The position numbers and the translations under genes were made by a program. Positions 5,652 through 7,178 of a stretch of 7,178 nt of DNA are shown here, piece by piece. The stretch comes from Spirochaetia bacterium (GTDB taxonomy: Bacteria > Spirochaetota > Spirochaetia > Treponematales > Treponemataceae). Each line of letters begins with the position of its first letter. Within the stretch, counting starts at the first letter, position 1. The notes beneath the pieces were generated by a model. That model had not been told where the DNA came from, made no database searches, and was given only the letters and a program-made list of their open reading frames with translations. The stretch is from positions 1-7,178 of the forward strand of contig CAAGIZ010000134.1 in the NCBI GenBank assembly GCA_900770075.1, in the 5' to 3' direction.

Positions 5652-7001
5652 TTATCTTTTTTCGATGGGAATGTAATCCCTTTCGGCAAGGATATTTTTG
5701 TAGGCAGGACGGTAAATGCGGCCTCCTGCAACGATTTCCTCGATTCTGTGGGCAGACCAGCCGGCAATTCGGCTTACGGCAAACAGAGGCGTAAAAAGTT
5801 CCCTCGGAATGTTCAGCATGGAATAGATAAAGCCGGAATAGAAGTCCACGTTTACGCAGATTTTCTTTTCGTCGCCGTGTTTTTCGTAAATAACCTCAGG
5901 CCCCAGTTTTTCGATAAGCTTGTACAGGTTGTATTCGTCTTCCAGCCCCTTCTCTCTTGCAAGTTTGGCTGCATGGTCGCGCAAAATCGTGGCTCTGGGG
6001 TCGTTTATCGTGTAAATTGCATGACCAAGACCGTAAATCAGCCCGGTGTGGTCAAAGGCTTCTTTATTTGAAATTTTCCGAAGGTATTCCCTGACTTCTT
6101 TTTCGCTGGACCAGTCTTTTACATGGGATTTTATGTCGTCCATCATTTCGATTACCCGGATATTTGCTCCGCCATGGCGGTAACCTTTTAGGGAACCTAC
6201 GGCAGCCCCAATGGCAGAATAGGTGTCCGTATCCGCAGAAGAAACCACGTGCACCGTCAGAGAAGAGTTGTTTCCGCCGCCGTGCTCTGCGTGAAGGATA
6301 AGGGCAAGGTCAAGAAGCCTGGCTTCGTCTTCCGTAAATGCCTTGTTGTTGCGTATAAGCCGGAGGAAGTTTTCGGCAGTTGAAAGTTCAGGCAGAGGAT
6401 TGTGGATATACATGGACTTGCCGTCGTAATAGCGGCGCTTTGCCTGATAGCCGTAAGCGGTAAGGGTTCCAAAACGGCTTATAAGTTCGATGCACTGCCT
6501 TAAAACATTGGAAAGAGACCTTTCTTCCGGATTTTTGTCGTAGGAATAGGAAGCCAGAACGCCGCGGGCCAGTTTGTTCATTATGTCGGCAGAAGGAGCC
6601 TTCATAATCATGTCCTCAGTAAAGTTAGGCGGCAGTGTGCGCAGCTCCCCAAGATATTTTTTAAATAAATCCAGTTCCGTCTGAGTAGGCAGTTCCCCAA
6701 AAAGCAACAGGTAGACCGCCTGTTCATAGCCAAACTGACCGTGGGATTCTGCATCGCTTATCAAATCTGCAACATTATAGCCGCGATAGAGAAGTTTTCC
6801 CGGAATCGCTATTTTTTTTCCGTCTTTTACCTCGTATCCTACAACATCACCGATGCTGGTAAGCCCCACGAGAACACCAGTTCCGTTGGCATTGCGCAGA
6901 CCGCGCTTTACATCATATTTTTCGTAGAGGCTGGTATCAATGGGGTCATTGCGTTCAGCAAGTACGGACAGGCGTCCTATAAAAAGGCTTTCGGTATCCA
7001 T
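5652..7001 (-). CDS. gltA: Citrate synthase
   Basis: This enzyme condenses acetyl-CoA and oxaloacetate to citrate. The 449 residues show the family's active-site set: the HAEHGGGNNSS segment at 237-247 (catalytic His240 or His237), YRHGGAN at 274-280, the signature GLGHAIYTINDPR at 324-336 with His327, Asp386 in NVDFYSG, and the arginine-containing SRIAGWSAHR at 410-419. The N-terminal part (YRGYNVADLI, 72-81) is also typical. The length and text fit the type found in anaerobic Firmicutes, Bacteroidetes and some spirochaetes. The start at 7001 has AGGAG eight bases upstream. It is the first gene of a probable two-gene unit with rsuA. In a fermentative organism it most likely feeds glutamate synthesis, though no other TCA genes are visible. 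A 2-methylcitrate synthase activity cannot be excluded. Confidence 0.96.
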   Translation of the reverse strand: MDTESLFIGRLSVLAERNDPIDTSLYEKYDVKRGLRNANGTGVLVGLTSIGDVVGYEVKDGKKIAIPGKLLYRGYNVADLISDAESHGQFGYEQAVYLLLFGELPTQTELDLFKKYLGELRTLPPNFTEDMIMKAPSADIMNKLARGVLASYSYDKNPEERSLSNVLRQCIELISRFGTLTAYGYQAKRRYYDGKSMYIHNPLPELSTAENFLRLIRNNKAFTEDEARLLDLALILHAEHGGGNNSSLTVHVVSSADTDTYSAIGAAVGSLKGYRHGGANIRVIEMMDDIKSHVKDWSSEKEVREYLRKISNKEAFDHTGLIYGLGHAIYTINDPRATILRDHAAKLAREKGLEDEYNLYKLIEKLGPEVIYEKHGDEKKICVNVDFYSGFIYSMLNIPRELFTPLFAVSRIAGWSAHRIEEIVAGGRIYRPAYKNILAERDYIPIEKR

Positions 7002-7020
7002 CCAGACATCTCCTGTATCC

Positions 7021-7066
7021 TTGCATAAACCTGCGGATTATAAACACAACCCGCATAGATATGCAA
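7021..7066. repeat. Nested inverted repeat around the gltA promoter
   Basis: The outer arms TTGCATA (7021-7027) and TATGCAA (7060-7066) and the inner arms TGCGG (7032-7036) and CCGCA (7051-7055) are perfectly symmetric, with equal 4-bp gaps on both sides. The dyad centre lies at about 7043.5, beside the -10. On the minus strand the right outer arm contains the -35 hexamer and the left arm lies just after the expected start. It may be an operator or, if transcribed from further upstream, part of a leader structure. Confidence 0.65.
7037..7066 (-). promoter_or_regulatory. Sigma-70 type promoter of gltA-rsuA
   Basis: On the minus strand TTGCAT (7066-7061), an 18-bp spacer and a perfect TATAAT (7042-7037) precede gltA. 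Transcription would begin near 7030, giving a leader of about 29 nt with AGGAG before the ATG. The -35 hexamer is nearly the same as that of the sigma-gene promoter (TTGCGT). The promoter lies inside the dyad 7021-7066. Confidence 0.65.
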
Positions 7067-7083
7067 TTTTTAATATTTTGGGA

Positions 7084-7111
7084 ACCTCTAAAAACTTCAG
7101 TTTTTAGAGGT
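7084..7111. repeat. Perfect 12-bp hairpin with TTCA loop
   Basis: ACCTCTAAAAAC, loop TTCA and GTTTTTAGAGGT form a perfect 12-bp inverted repeat about 18 bp upstream of the gltA -35. Neither strand has a proper T tract after the stem, so it is not a standard intrinsic terminator, although it may end an unseen transcript. It has the same C-TTCA-G loop as the adhE terminator and lies 11 bp from a second hairpin. Confidence 0.75.
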
Positions 7112-7122
7112 AACTTTAAAAT

Positions 7123-7164
7123 GCGATGTTCTAAGTTGCGATATTATAGCGACTTAGAACTCGC
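7123..7164. repeat. Long imperfect hairpin, second of a tandem pair
   Basis: GTTCTAAGTTGC (7128-7139) pairs with GCGACTTAGAAC (7149-7160) with a single G-T wobble and a 9-base loop GATATTATA. Allowing a one-base bulge at 7127, GCGA (7123-7126) and TCGC (7161-7164) add four more pairs. The loop contains TATAAT on the minus strand. No coding frame explains this symmetry. With the hairpin at 7084-7111 it could form a composite intergenic element. Confidence 0.7.
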
Positions 7165-7178
7165 CAGCACCTCGGAAA

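Noticed and set aside
5233..5676. Plus-strand open frame (147 codons) opposite rsuA
   Set aside because: Antisense to a clear RsuA coding sequence, without a recognisable domain or a convincing ribosome binding site.

Overview
The window looks like chromosomal DNA from a fermentative, AT-leaning bacterium, most likely a spirochaete close to Treponema. That placement is an inference from overall protein character, AT-rich promoter regions and long A/T runs; no rRNA or other firm taxonomic marker is present. Five complete genes are visible and all look intact: a sigma-70 family sigma factor (minus), adhE (plus), a thrH-type HAD phosphatase (plus), rsuA (minus) and gltA (minus). No prophage, insertion sequence, tRNA or CRISPR array was found.

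Layout. Positions 1-114 hold the end of the sigma-factor transcription unit and perhaps the first 17 codons of another minus-strand gene. The sigma gene (936 to 115) and adhE (1271 to 3886) diverge from a 334-bp, very AT-rich intergenic region with promoters and several repeats. adhE ends at a strong hairpin terminator, followed by a GC-rich palindromic patch that does not resemble the rest of the window. thrH (4132 to 4737) then converges on a minus-strand gltA-rsuA pair (7001 to 4807) whose two genes are 14 bp apart. A T11-G8 tract lies between the convergent ends. The right edge, upstream of gltA, holds two further perfect or near-perfect hairpins.

Function. AdhE reduces acetyl-CoA to ethanol and regenerates NAD+. 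Citrate synthase draws on the same acetyl-CoA pool, probably for glutamate synthesis or a partial TCA cycle. ThrH is a phosphoserine phosphatase/homoserine phosphotransferase type enzyme, and RsuA modifies 16S rRNA. These are housekeeping and central-metabolism genes rather than a defence or mobile system.

The most unusual signal is regulatory. The promoters of the sigma gene and of gltA share one architecture: a perfect TATAAT, a TTGC(G/A)T hexamer at the -35 position, and an inverted copy of that hexamer exactly 40 bp away, beyond the start of transcription, so each promoter sits inside a dyad. This suggests a common operator, but it is read by eye from two examples.
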